Notes under the pieces: model-generated | Told to the model about the DNA's origin: nothing | Databases searched by the model: none | The model's input: the letters and a program-made list of their open reading frames with translations, nothing else | In this document: one piece after another, positions 22,856 to 29,987 of the stretch | How positions within the stretch are numbered: position 1 is the first letter of the stretch | How the letters are laid out: the number at the start of each line of letters is the position of its first letter | NCBI GenBank assembly: GCA_016218705.1 | Contig: JACRDC010000089.1 | Span: 1 to 32,244, forward strand | Origin: Desulfarculus sp. | GTDB lineage: Bacteria; Desulfobacterota; Desulfarculia; Desulfarculales; Desulfarculaceae | DNA: 32,244 nucleotides | Reading direction: 5' to 3' | Translations under genes and position numbers: made by a program

Positions 22856-24067
22856 CTACTTCACGTCGCCGGTGGCGGCGCCGTGCAGCTTGATCTCCAC
22901 CTTCTCCTCCAGGGACTGATAGTAGGCCTGGAGGATCTTCACCACCTCGGGACGGGAGAACTCGGCCGGCAGGTCGCCACCCTCGCTCAGGGTCTTGCGG
23001 ACCATGGTCCCGGAGAGCAGCAGGCGGTCTTCCTTGCCGTGGGGGCAGGTGCGCAGAGAGGCCATGCCGCCGCACTTGTAGCAGTGGAAGGTCCAGTCAA
23101 TGTTCAGGTTCTTGATGACCAGGCTGCCCGCGGGGATCTCGAGGAAGATCTTCTGGGCGTCGAAGGGGCCGTAGTAGTCGCCCACGCCGGCGTGGTCGCG
23201 GCCCACGATCAGGTGGGAGCAGCCGTAGTTCTGACGGAACACCGCGTGCAGCAGGGCCTCGCGCGGACCGCCGTAACGCATCTCCATGGGGTAGCCCTTG
23301 GTGACGATGGTGTTCTTCACGAAGTAGTTGTCCACCAGGGCGTTGATGGCGTTGACGCGCACGTCGGCGGGGATGTCGCCGGCCTTCAGCTTGCCCAGGA
23401 TCTGGTGGATGATGACACCGTCCATGACCTCGACGGCGATCTTGCACAGGAACTCATGGGAGCGGTGCAGGGGGTTACGGGTCTGGAAGGCGGCGATGCG
23501 GGTCCAGCCGGCCTTCTCGAAGATGGCGCGGGTCTCGGCCGGGGTGGCGTAGATGCCCTTGTACTCGTCGGGGAAGCCGCCCTCGCTCACGACCTTGACC
23601 GGGCCGGCGATGTTGAACTTCTTCTGCTCGTAGACCTTCTGTACGCCAGGGTGCTCCTTGTCGTCGGTGCGGAACACGTTCTTGGCCTCGAAGACCTTGT
23701 CAATCTCGTACTTCTCGGTCACGTCCATGGTGGCGATCAGGCCACCGAACTCATCGCAGTACAGGGCCAGCTTGTCGCCCACGTTGACGCCGTCCTCGTC
23801 ACCGGCCGAGCAGGTGATCGGGATGGGCCAGAACACGCCATTGGCCATCTTCATCTCGGCGCAGACGCCCTTCCAGTCCGCCTGGCCCATGAAGCCGCTC
23901 AGGGGAGTGAAGGCGCCGATGCCCATCATGAAGCAGTCGCAGGCCTCGCGCGTGGTGATCTCAAGCTTCTTGTAGCCGGCGGCGGCCTTTTTTTCGGCCT
24001 CGAGAGCGGCGCCAGTCAGCAGCAGGGGCTTTAAAGCGCCTCCACCATGGGGGGGAACCAATGCCAT
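22856..24067 (-). CDS. sat: Sulfate adenylyltransferase (ATP sulfurylase)
   Basis: A 403-residue ATP sulfurylase that activates sulfate to adenosine phosphosulfate, the first step of dissimilatory sulfate reduction (or the reverse in sulfur oxidation). Motifs include [11 protein letters not shown] (195-205), [17 protein letters not shown] (289 onward), and a zinc-binding Cys set in the C-terminal region (C329, C332, C341 with H343 in FHCYKCGGM... [10 protein letters not shown]), as in the homo-oligomeric bacterial/archaeal type. [13 protein letters not shown] closes the active site. AAGGAGGATTTCA precedes the ATG. aprAB, qmo and pyrophosphatase genes are not in the window, so sat is a single-gene unit with its own terminator. 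Confidence 0.96.
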   Translation of the reverse strand: MALVPPHGGGALKPLLLTGAALEAEKKAAAGYKKLEITTREACDCFMMGIGAFTPLSGFMGQADWKGVCAEMKMANGVFWPIPITCSAGDEDGVNVGDKLALYCDEFGGLIATMDVTEKYEIDKVFEAKNVFRTDDKEHPGVQKVYEQKKFNIAGPVKVVSEGGFPDEYKGIYATPAETRAIFEKAGWTRIAAFQTRNPLHRSHEFLCKIAVEVMDGVIIHQILGKLKAGDIPADVRVNAINALVDNYFVKNTIVTKGYPMEMRYGGPREALLHAVFRQNYGCSHLIVGRDHAGVGDYYGPFDAQKIFLEIPAGSLVIKNLNIDWTFHCYKCGGMASLRTCPHGKEDRLLLSGTMVRKTLSEGGDLPAEFSRPEVVKILQAYYQSLEEKVEIKLHGAATGDVK

Positions 24068-24148
24068 TGAAATCCTCCTTGGCTGTAAAGTAACGCGCCC
24101 TCACCGGGACGCCCGCCTGGGACGGCGGTGGTTCTTCTGCTTCCATAT

Positions 24149-24177
24149 TTATTTGGCAAGCCTGGCTTGCCAAATAA
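24149..24177 (-). promoter_or_regulatory. Perfect palindrome upstream of sat
   Basis: TTATTTGGCAAG (24149-24160) and CTTGCCAAATAA (24166-24177) are perfect 12-base arms around CCTGG, about 80 bases before the sat ATG. The arms are AT-rich at the ends and GC-rich inside. It may be a regulator-binding site or a 5' mRNA hairpin. It does not match the Rex, HcpR/FNR-type or Fur consensus as I know them. Confidence 0.45.
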
Positions 24178-24185
24178 AACCAGGG

Positions 24186-24197
24186 GTTGTGCACAAC
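24186..24197 (-). promoter_or_regulatory. Second palindrome upstream of sat
   Basis: GTTGTGCACAAC is a perfect 12-base palindrome nine bases upstream of the larger palindrome in the sat direction. Its position suggests an operator near the promoter. No matching regulator gene is in the window. Confidence 0.35.
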
Positions 24198-24627
24198 GGC
24201 ACAATTGGGGCCAGATTTAGTACCCGCGGCGCCGTGCCGGCTGGCCCGACCGCCGCCCAGGTCCCCGGCCTCCCCGCGCCCGTGCCCGGAGCAGCCTCGA
24301 CCCAAACCTAACACTGACCGATCTTCCCGGCTAAATTAGTAAGATAAGCCGCTCATGTCAAGCCCAAAATCCCCTAGGGTGCATACCCTAGTCCAGTCCA
24401 ACCCCTAGCTGGCCAATAGGGGCCGGGGGGCCGGAATGGGCCATGCGATGTGCCTCTCTGGTTTGTTCTTGCTGGAGTATTGGGTGGGTAGGGTGGCCGG
24501 CGGCGGCCGCGGGCCAGGGTTGGGAATGGTGTGGCAACCCGCCCGGTAAGCCGCCGCCGGCAACTGTGGGTCTGAAAATCCGGCCCCGCACTGTTTGCCC
24601 AGCATGGGCTAGGGGCGCTGGGTTGGC

Positions 24628-24945
24628 CTACCCCGGCAGGTCCTCGGCCCGGGGGGCCTGGCAGGCGGCCAGCACCTTGAGCTTGACCGCGCTGGGCAGG
24701 CGCAGCTTGTTGTCGCGTGTACAGGGCACCTCGGCCCCGCCCAGGGGGCTTTGCACCCCCTGCCAGTCCAGGATGACGTAGTCCAGCACGTCGTCGGTCA
24801 CCGCCGCGCGCTGGCCCGCGCCCTGGTGGCGGCGCTCCATGGCCCGCTGGCTGGCCGAATCCAGGCGGCGCAGGGATATCTGGGCGCCCTCCAGGTGCAG
24901 GGTAAAGCGCTCCTCGGGGTCTATGATCTGGATACCGGGGGTCAT
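24628..24945 (-). CDS. Hypothetical protein resembling phage tail assembly chaperones (paralogue 2)
   Basis: A 105-residue protein with AAGGAGGTGTGAC directly before the ATG. The pattern GIQIIDPEERFTLHLEGAQISLRRLDSASQRAMERRH, then VLDYVILDWQGVQSPLGGAEVPCT and LRLPSAVKLKVLAA, parallels the neighbouring gene at 24978-25325 throughout. The layout (beta-rich N-terminus, a central helix, a D/GW-x-G/N-V motif, then a Leu-Pro helix) recalls phage tail-assembly-chaperone-like proteins. No tail genes are present, so the function is unknown. It forms a two-gene unit with a 32-base gap. Confidence 0.6.
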   Translation of the reverse strand: MTPGIQIIDPEERFTLHLEGAQISLRRLDSASQRAMERRHQGAGQRAAVTDDVLDYVILDWQGVQSPLGGAEVPCTRDNKLRLPSAVKLKVLAACQAPRAEDLPG

Positions 24946-24977
24946 GTCACACCTCCTTCGCGGGCCGAGTTGATTGC

Positions 24978-25325
24978 TCAGGGGTTGAGCCGGCGGGCCT
25001 TCTTGATGAGCAGGGCGCGCACGCCAGCCGGCAGGCGGCCGGCGGCCTGGGGGCTGTACTCCACCAGCCGCCCCGCCAGGGGCTCGGTCACGTTGCGCCA
25101 GCCCACCAGCACATGGCCCACCAAGGCCGCCTCCAGGGCCGCCGGCGGCAGCACCGCCCGGGGCGGCTCGCCGCCCTGGCCAGGCAGGTACACCGTCTGC
25201 TGGCGCTCGATGGCCGCCAAGGCCCCCAGGCTCAGGCGGCGGTAATAGAGCACGCTGCCGCCCAGGCGCAGCTCAAGGCGCTCGCCAGGGTCCACCAAGG
25301 TCAGCACTGGGGGGTGGCTCTTCAT
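24978..25325 (-). CDS. Hypothetical protein resembling phage tail assembly chaperones (paralogue 1)
   Basis: A 115-residue protein. VLTLVDPGERLELRLGGSVLYYRRLSLGALAAIERQ aligns with the downstream gene. HVLVGWRNVTEPLAGRLVEY and RLPAGVRALLIKKARRL match its second half. The two genes are tandem duplicates on the same strand. The ATG at 25325 has only weak upstream purines. Function is unknown; the resemblance to tail-assembly chaperones is at pattern level only. Confidence 0.6.
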   Translation of the reverse strand: MKSHPPVLTLVDPGERLELRLGGSVLYYRRLSLGALAAIERQQTVYLPGQGGEPPRAVLPPAALEAALVGHVLVGWRNVTEPLAGRLVEYSPQAAGRLPAGVRALLIKKARRLNP

Positions 25326-25650
25326 GGAGGCCAGGTTAGCGGGCGTGCGCGGTCGCCGGCCAGGGAGGCGCCTCCCAAAAACGCCTCCCGCCCGGCCGCC
25401 ACGGGGGCGCGGCCACGGCCATTTCCTACACCCCGCATGGAAATTGTGCTTGTGTTTTGGTGCTGTTCCCCACTAACGTAGTGTCCACGGACCCTGGCGG
25501 GAGGCCCCGGGACCTTGAGACAATTACCTATATCAAATCAACATGTTGTCTGTCCGCCGCCTCAGAGGGCGTGCCTGGCGATGCGAGGGGCCTCGGCCCG
25601 GGGGGCCGGGCGCCCTTGTCAGTTAAACGGTTGCAGGGAGGGCTAGCCTT
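25326..25650. other. Divergent intergenic region upstream of cstA
   Basis: A 325-base gap between a minus-strand gene and cstA. GGGAGGCGCCTCCC (25363-25376) is a perfect 14-base palindrome, and its first eight bases also pair with CGCCTCCC after an A-run. AT-rich stretches at 25436-25470 and 25515-25555 (ACCTATATCAAATCAACATG) probably hold the cstA promoter, but I could not fix a confident -35/-10 pair. Confidence 0.4.
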
Positions 25651-27333
25651 ATGAACGCCATCGTGGTCTTGATCCTGGGCTTTGTGGTCTTTTTCGTGGG
25701 CTACAAGTACTACGCGGGCTACATAGACAAAAAAATCATCCAGGCCGACCCCAAACGGGCCACGCCCGCCAAGATGTACATGGACGGCGTGGAGTTCATG
25801 CCCACCAGCAAGAACGTCCTGTTTGGCTACCAGTTCAAATCCGTGGCCGGCGCGGCGCCCATCATCGGCCCCATCATCGCCATCCAGTGGGGCTGGCTGC
25901 CGGCCCTGATCTGGCTCTTGGCCGGCTGCTTCTTCATCGGCTGGGTGCATGACTACACCAGCGCCATGGTGGCCATGCGCAACGATGGCGCCTCCTTCGG
26001 CGGGCTTAGCCACAAGCTCATCTCGCCCCGGGCGCGGGTGATCCTGCTCTCCTTCATCTACTTCTACCTGCTGCTCATCGTGGGCGCCTTCGGCAACGTG
26101 GTGGTGAGCACCACCGTGGCCCTCAAGGGCGCGCCCATGGCCTGGCTCTTCCTGACCATCGCCGGCATCCTGGCTGGGCAGATGATCTACAAGTGGCGGC
26201 GCGACATCATTCTGACCACGGTGGTGACCGTGGCCATCGCCCTCCTGGGCATCATCCTGGGCATGCAATTCCCCTCCGACGCCATCCTGGGCAAGGCCAT
26301 CGCCGAGAGCCGCTGGGTGTGGGCCATCGCCGCCTTCGCCTTCTGCTACGTGGCCTCGGTGCTGCCCATCTGGCGCTTCGCCTTGCCCATAAACTACGTG
26401 GCCGCCTATATCGTCTTCCTGGGGCTGTTCGTGGGCATGATCGGCATCTTCATCCAGCACCCCGACCTCTCCATGCCGGCCTTCACCGACTTCAACATCC
26501 CCATCGGCCCCATGTGGCCCATCATGTTCGTGACCATCGCCTGCGGGGCGGTCAGCGGCTGGCACTCCATCGTCAGCAGCTCCGGCACCGCCCGCCAGTT
26601 GGAGAGCGAGATGGACGCCCGGCCGGTGGGCGCCGGCGTGATGTTCACCGAGATGATGCTGGGCCTGTTCGCGCTCATCATCGCCGGCACCTTCGCCGCC
26701 TCGGCCCAGGAGTACGCCCCCATCATCGCCAAGGGTCCGGGCGTGATCTTCAGCACCGGAGTCAGCCGCTTCCTGGGGGCCGTGGGCCTGCCCGTGGCCT
26801 TTGGCAAGACCTACGGCAGCGTGATGATGATCGTGCTGGCCGTGACCATCATGCAACTGGTGGTGCGCTTCATGCGCGTGGCCACCTCCGAGCTGCTCTC
26901 CGACCTGAGCCCCATCTTCCGCAACGTGCACGTCGGCACCTTCGTCGCCAGCGCGCTGGGCATAGTCCTGGTCATGACCGGCTGGTACCAGTATTTGTGG
27001 GTGCTCTTCGGCGGCGCCAACCAGCTCATGGCCTCCCTGGCCCTGATGATGGTCTCCCTGTGGCTGATGAGGGACGGCAAGAAGGCGGCCTGGGTCCTGT
27101 ATCCCATGATCTTCATGTTCATCACCACCATCGCCGCCCTGATCTTCACCTCCTATAACCTGTTGAACAAGGTCCTCTCCGGCGCGGTGAAGGGCGAGGC
27201 CTTGATCGGCAACTCCATCATGGGCGTGGTGGGCTTCTTCCTGGTCATCGCGGCCCTCATCCTGGCCGTGGAAGGTTACAAGGCCTTCGGCCGTTTCCGC
27301 CAGCTCAAGGCCCAACAGGCCGCGGCGGCCTAG
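25651..27333 (+). CDS. cstA: CstA-family carbon starvation protein / transporter
   Basis: A 560-residue integral membrane protein with about 15 hydrophobic segments. The N-terminal KMYMDGVEFMPTSKNVLFGYQF and FKSVAGAAPIIGPIIAIQWGW stretches are characteristic of CstA. SGWHSIVSSSGTARQLESE matches the conserved central loop. CstA proteins import peptides and/or pyruvate, using ion gradients. It is shorter than E. coli CstA (about 700 residues), as many non-enteric members are. GGGAGGG (25636-25642) sets the ATG. It heads a four-gene same-strand set with a small protein and two ArsA-type ATPases, an arrangement not found around E. coli cstA. Confidence 0.92.
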   Translation: MNAIVVLILGFVVFFVGYKYYAGYIDKKIIQADPKRATPAKMYMDGVEFMPTSKNVLFGYQFKSVAGAAPIIGPIIAIQWGWLPALIWLLAGCFFIGWVHDYTSAMVAMRNDGASFGGLSHKLISPRARVILLSFIYFYLLLIVGAFGNVVVSTTVALKGAPMAWLFLTIAGILAGQMIYKWRRDIILTTVVTVAIALLGIILGMQFPSDAILGKAIAESRWVWAIAAFAFCYVASVLPIWRFALPINYVAAYIVFLGLFVGMIGIFIQHPDLSMPAFTDFNIPIGPMWPIMFVTIACGAVSGWHSIVSSSGTARQLESEMDARPVGAGVMFTEMMLGLFALIIAGTFAASAQEYAPIIAKGPGVIFSTGVSRFLGAVGLPVAFGKTYGSVMMIVLAVTIMQLVVRFMRVATSELLSDLSPIFRNVHVGTFVASALGIVLVMTGWYQYLWVLFGGANQLMASLALMMVSLWLMRDGKKAAWVLYPMIFMFITTIAALIFTSYNLLNKVLSGAVKGEALIGNSIMGVVGFFLVIAALILAVEGYKAFGRFRQLKAQQAAAA

Positions 27334-27345
27334 GCAGTCAACGCA

Positions 27346-27371
27346 CCCCGGCCCCCGCGCGGGGGCCGGGG
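27346..27371 (+). promoter_or_regulatory. Perfect 26-base palindrome inside the cstA operon
   Basis: CCCCGGCCCCCGC and GCGGGGGCCGGGG are contiguous perfect arms 13 bases after the cstA stop codon. No T-run follows. In the mRNA it could stabilise the cstA segment or partly terminate, so that cstA and the downstream genes are made in different amounts. Confidence 0.5.
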
Positions 27372-27397
27372 TTACGCAATTTCGTCAAGGAGACATC

Positions 27398-27667
27398 ATG
27401 ACCGACAAGGAAAAGAAGGGCGGCTTCTTCAAAGCCATCAAGGAATTCGTCTACGGGGTGGCCGCCCACGACTCGGCCCGCTTCGCGCTCAAGACCCGGG
27501 CCAGCATGGAGCACCTGTTCATCCTCATCACCATGGGCGACATGCTGGGGGTGCCCATCCTGCCGCCCTACTACTCCCTGCGCCTGTTGCCCTACGTGGT
27601 GCCCCAGATATCCACCTGGAAGCGCCGCATGCTCAGGGAGAAGGACCTGACCGACGCCATGGCCTAG
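27398..27667 (+). CDS. Small protein between cstA and the ATPase genes
   Basis: An 89-residue protein with AAGGAG (27387-27392) before the ATG. A charged N-terminus (MTDKEKKGGFFKAIKEFVYG) is followed by a moderately hydrophobic middle (MEHLFILITMGDMLGVPILPPYYSLRLLPYVVPQ) and a basic C-terminus (STWKRRMLREKDLTDAMA). It could be a peripheral or hairpin membrane protein. No family was recognised. Its place between a permease and two ATPases suggests an adaptor. Confidence 0.75.
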   Translation: MTDKEKKGGFFKAIKEFVYGVAAHDSARFALKTRASMEHLFILITMGDMLGVPILPPYYSLRLLPYVVPQISTWKRRMLREKDLTDAMA

Positions 27668-27717
27668 GGCCGCGGACGCCAGCAACCCAATCCAGACCAG
27701 CGCGAAGGAAGGACCAC

Positions 27718-28698
27718 ATGTCCCTGACCAAGATATTCGAGCAGTTCCCCGACCGCCGCTACATCATGTTCGGCGGCAAGGGCGGCCTGGGCAAGACCAC
27801 CTTCTCGGCCGCCGCCGCCTATTACCTGGCCAAACAGGGCAAGAAGGTACTGGTCTTCTCGGTGGACCCCCAGGCCTCCCTCTCCGACATCTTCAAGCGC
27901 AACATCTTCGGCCAAGGCCCCACCGAGATCATGCCCAACCTCTACGCCCAGGAGATAGACGCCGACCACCGCATCAAGGAGTATCAGCAGGAGATACGCC
28001 AGAAGATCCTGGACATGTACGGCATGGACCAGATCCCCGAGGAGATCGAGAGCTACATCCAGGCCGCCGCCGCCGAGCCGGCCATGGAGGAGAGCGCCAT
28101 CTTCGACGAGGTGGTGGACATCGTGGTCAAGGGCGGCTACGACTACTACATCTACGACCTGGTGCCCCTGGGCCACGCCCTGTACTACCTGTCCATGGCC
28201 TCGGTCTACGACGCCTGGATCGGCAAGATCACGGGCCTCAGGCAGCAGATGCATGAGTACGACCAGGTGGCGGCGGTGATGCGCCGCGACAAGGAGCTGG
28301 ACGAGGACGCCATATTGAACGAGCTGCTCTACATCAAGGACCGCATCAACAAGTCCAGCAGCATCCTCACCGACAAGCAAAAAACCGCCTTCTTCTTCGT
28401 GGTCACCCCCGAGGAGATGATAATCCAGGATACCCAGAAGGCCGCCGAGCTGTTCGCCAAGTTCGACGTGCCCCTTAGCGGCTACATCGTCAACCGGGTG
28501 CTGCCCGCCGAGCTTAAAAACCAGCACATCCCCGAGTACCTGAAGAACCGCTTCGTCATGCAGGAAAAATATCTCCAGGTCATCCAGGGCACCTTCGGCA
28601 ACCAGGTCCTGTCCTATGTCCCCGAGATGGAACGGGACGTGACCGGCCTGGCCATGATCGAGAAGATGGCCGCGGCCATGTTCGGCCAACCAGCCTGA
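27718..28698 (+). CDS. ArsA/Get3-type ATPase, subunit with altered switch II
   Basis: A 326-residue P-loop ATPase of the deviant Walker A (KGGxGKT) class: GGKGGLGKTT at residues 19-28 with the signature Lys21. Switch I reads SVDPQASLSD (48-57) and keeps the catalytic-position Asp50. Switch II, normally DTAPTGH, reads YDLVPLGH (146-153), so the conserved Thr and the usual TAPT core are lost. There are no cysteines at all, ruling out ArsA-like thiol metal sites and the Get3 CxxC zinc clasp. AAGGAAGGA precedes the ATG. The following gene is a clear paralogue of identical length. Likely a partner in a heterodimer tied to the upstream CstA permease (inference). Confidence 0.88.
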   Translation: MSLTKIFEQFPDRRYIMFGGKGGLGKTTFSAAAAYYLAKQGKKVLVFSVDPQASLSDIFKRNIFGQGPTEIMPNLYAQEIDADHRIKEYQQEIRQKILDMYGMDQIPEEIESYIQAAAAEPAMEESAIFDEVVDIVVKGGYDYYIYDLVPLGHALYYLSMASVYDAWIGKITGLRQQMHEYDQVAAVMRRDKELDEDAILNELLYIKDRINKSSSILTDKQKTAFFFVVTPEEMIIQDTQKAAELFAKFDVPLSGYIVNRVLPAELKNQHIPEYLKNRFVMQEKYLQVIQGTFGNQVLSYVPEMERDVTGLAMIEKMAAAMFGQPA

Positions 28699-28721
28699 GC
28701 CTTGGACAAAGGGGGCAGCCA

Positions 28722-29702
28722 ATGAATGAAGTTACCGTCAGCATGAAAAAGTTCATGGAGGATAATTCCCGCCTGAAGTACATCTTCTTCGGCGGCAAGG
28801 GCGGGGTGGGCAAGACGGTCATGGCCGCCGCGTCCGCCCTGTGGTCGGCCCGCCAGGGCCGGCGCACCCTGCTGGCCTCCACCAACCCCGTGCACAGCCT
28901 AAGCAACCTCTTCGGCCAGAACGTCCTGGGCCAGGCGGTGACGGTCTGCAACCAGGAGAACTGCTTCGCCCTGGAGATTGACACCAAGGAGACCATCGAG
29001 CGCTCCAAGAAGGAAATACGCGAGAAGATCAACTGGTTCCTCAAGTTCGCCGACATCACCACCAACGCCGAGGAGTTCATCGAGAGCGCCACCATGAACC
29101 CGGCCTTCGAGGAGTCGGCCATGTTCGAGAACATGATGGACCTCATGTTCAAGGACGAGTACGACTTCTACGTCTTCGACACCGCGCCCACGGCCAACGC
29201 CCGGCGCCTGTTGGGCATGAGCAAGGTCTACTCGCTGTGGGTGGAGAAGATGCTCAAAAGCCGCGACGAGGCCAAGTCCCTGCGCGAGATGCTCTCCTTC
29301 AGCAAGAAGGACGAGCAGGACCCGCTCATGGACTACCTGCTCAACTTCAAGGACCGCATGGCCCACGTCAAGGAGCTCCTTACCGACCCGGCGCTGACCG
29401 CCTTCTTCTTCGTCACCCTGCCCGAGGCCCTGCCCATCGCGGTCATCACCCGCTTCATGAACTGGTTCCACGAGTTCGGCATCCCGGTGGGCGGGGTGGT
29501 GGTCAACGGCCTGATCCAGCGGGACCAGGTGGCCAGCGACGCCGCCGAGTTCGTGCAGAACCGCATGGCCATGCAGGCCGAGCACATGGAGACCATCTGG
29601 AAGGCCTTTGACGGCGACGTGCGCGCCCTGGTGCCCCTGTTCGAAACCGAGGTCAAGGGCGACGCCATGCTCACCCGCCTGATGGAAAAGGTCATGGCCT
29701 AG
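28722..29702 (+). CDS. ArsA/Get3-type ATPase, subunit with altered switch I
   Basis: A 326-residue paralogue of the preceding protein. The P-loop is GGKGGVGKTV (24-33) with signature Lys26. Switch II is nearly canonical, FDTAPTANARRLL (152-164), though GH is replaced by AN. Switch I reads STNPVHSLSN (53-62): the Asp that is catalytic in Get3/ArsA is Asn55. Cys76 and Cys81 form an unusual Cx4C pair not placed like ArsA or Get3 cysteines. Both copies share PA(M/F)EESA(I/M)F and a C-terminal MQ-x-K/E-x-L/M block. AAAGGGGG precedes the ATG, 23 bases after the previous stop. It is the last gene of the cstA set. Confidence 0.88.
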   Translation: MNEVTVSMKKFMEDNSRLKYIFFGGKGGVGKTVMAAASALWSARQGRRTLLASTNPVHSLSNLFGQNVLGQAVTVCNQENCFALEIDTKETIERSKKEIREKINWFLKFADITTNAEEFIESATMNPAFEESAMFENMMDLMFKDEYDFYVFDTAPTANARRLLGMSKVYSLWVEKMLKSRDEAKSLREMLSFSKKDEQDPLMDYLLNFKDRMAHVKELLTDPALTAFFFVTLPEALPIAVITRFMNWFHEFGIPVGGVVVNGLIQRDQVASDAAEFVQNRMAMQAEHMETIWKAFDGDVRALVPLFETEVKGDAMLTRLMEKVMA

Positions 29703-29710
29703 GAGCCACC

Positions 29711-29733
29711 CCAAGCAAACCGTGTTTGCTTGG
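29711..29733 (+). terminator. Hairpin after the ATPase gene pair
   Basis: CCAAGCAAAC (29711-29720) and GTTTGCTTGG (29724-29733) form a perfect 10-base stem with a CGT loop, nine bases after the stop codon. There is no T-run, so termination strength is uncertain. Confidence 0.45.
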
Positions 29734-29756
29734 TGACCCCGGGGATGGCTTGCTCC

Positions 29757-29860
29757 GACACACTCCTAATACCAAGTTGCGATCAAACGAGTAGTTTGAT
29801 CGCAACTTGGCATGCGGGCCATGGATGGCTTTGATTGCATATTGGTATAAACAGTGTGTC
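29757..29860. repeat. MITE-like element, family B copy 2
   Basis: A 104-base element with imperfect terminal inverted repeats (GACACACT...TAATACCAA and TTGGTATA...AGTGTGTC). Inside is a perfect 17-base inverted repeat CCAAGTTGCGATCAAAC / GTTTGATCGCAACTTGG (29772-29810, GAGTA loop). Then come GCATGCGGGCCATGGATGGC and TTTGATTGC. On the minus strand it shares about 40 bases with 11030-11156 near yedF, with few mismatches. Both copies lie upstream of selenium-linked genes, possibly by chance. Confidence 0.7.
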
Positions 29861-29987
29861 GCCCAGCCAGGGGCGGCCTTGACCGGCGGCGGCCCCGGCC
29901 TCATGCTTGAAACCGTGGGGAACGGCGGACGCCCTGCCCACCGCTCCCCGCGGCGTTGAGGGCATCAAACCAGCGGAGGCTTTGACC

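Larger units (their letters stand above)
24068..24627. other. Long intergenic region upstream of sat
   Basis: A 560-base gap. It holds two palindromes near sat (listed separately) and a small hairpin CTAGGGT/ACCCTAG (24374-24391), which on the minus strand is followed by GGGATTTTG. That hairpin could end the transcript of the two minus-strand genes further right. The stretch 24430-24620 is GC-rich with no supported gene; open frames there lack ribosome sites. Confidence 0.5.

Noticed and set aside
24388-24605. Small minus-strand open frames and a possible riboswitch between the tail-chaperone-like pair and sat
   Set aside because: The frames lack ribosome sites, and I could not find a conserved riboswitch core (cobalamin, SAM or moco type) in the GC-rich stretch.
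25528-27315. 595-codon minus-strand open frame opposite cstA
   Set aside because: Composition is Asp/Gly/His-rich repeats from the antisense of a membrane protein; no start signal.
27718-29702. Arsenite pump ATPase (ArsA) function
   Set aside because: No cysteines in the first copy, no ArsB, ArsD or ArsR nearby, and the permease partner is CstA.
27718-29702. Get3-type tail-anchored protein insertion
   Set aside because: The CxxC zinc clasp and the hydrophobic client groove signature are not evident, and the switch I Asp is replaced in one copy.
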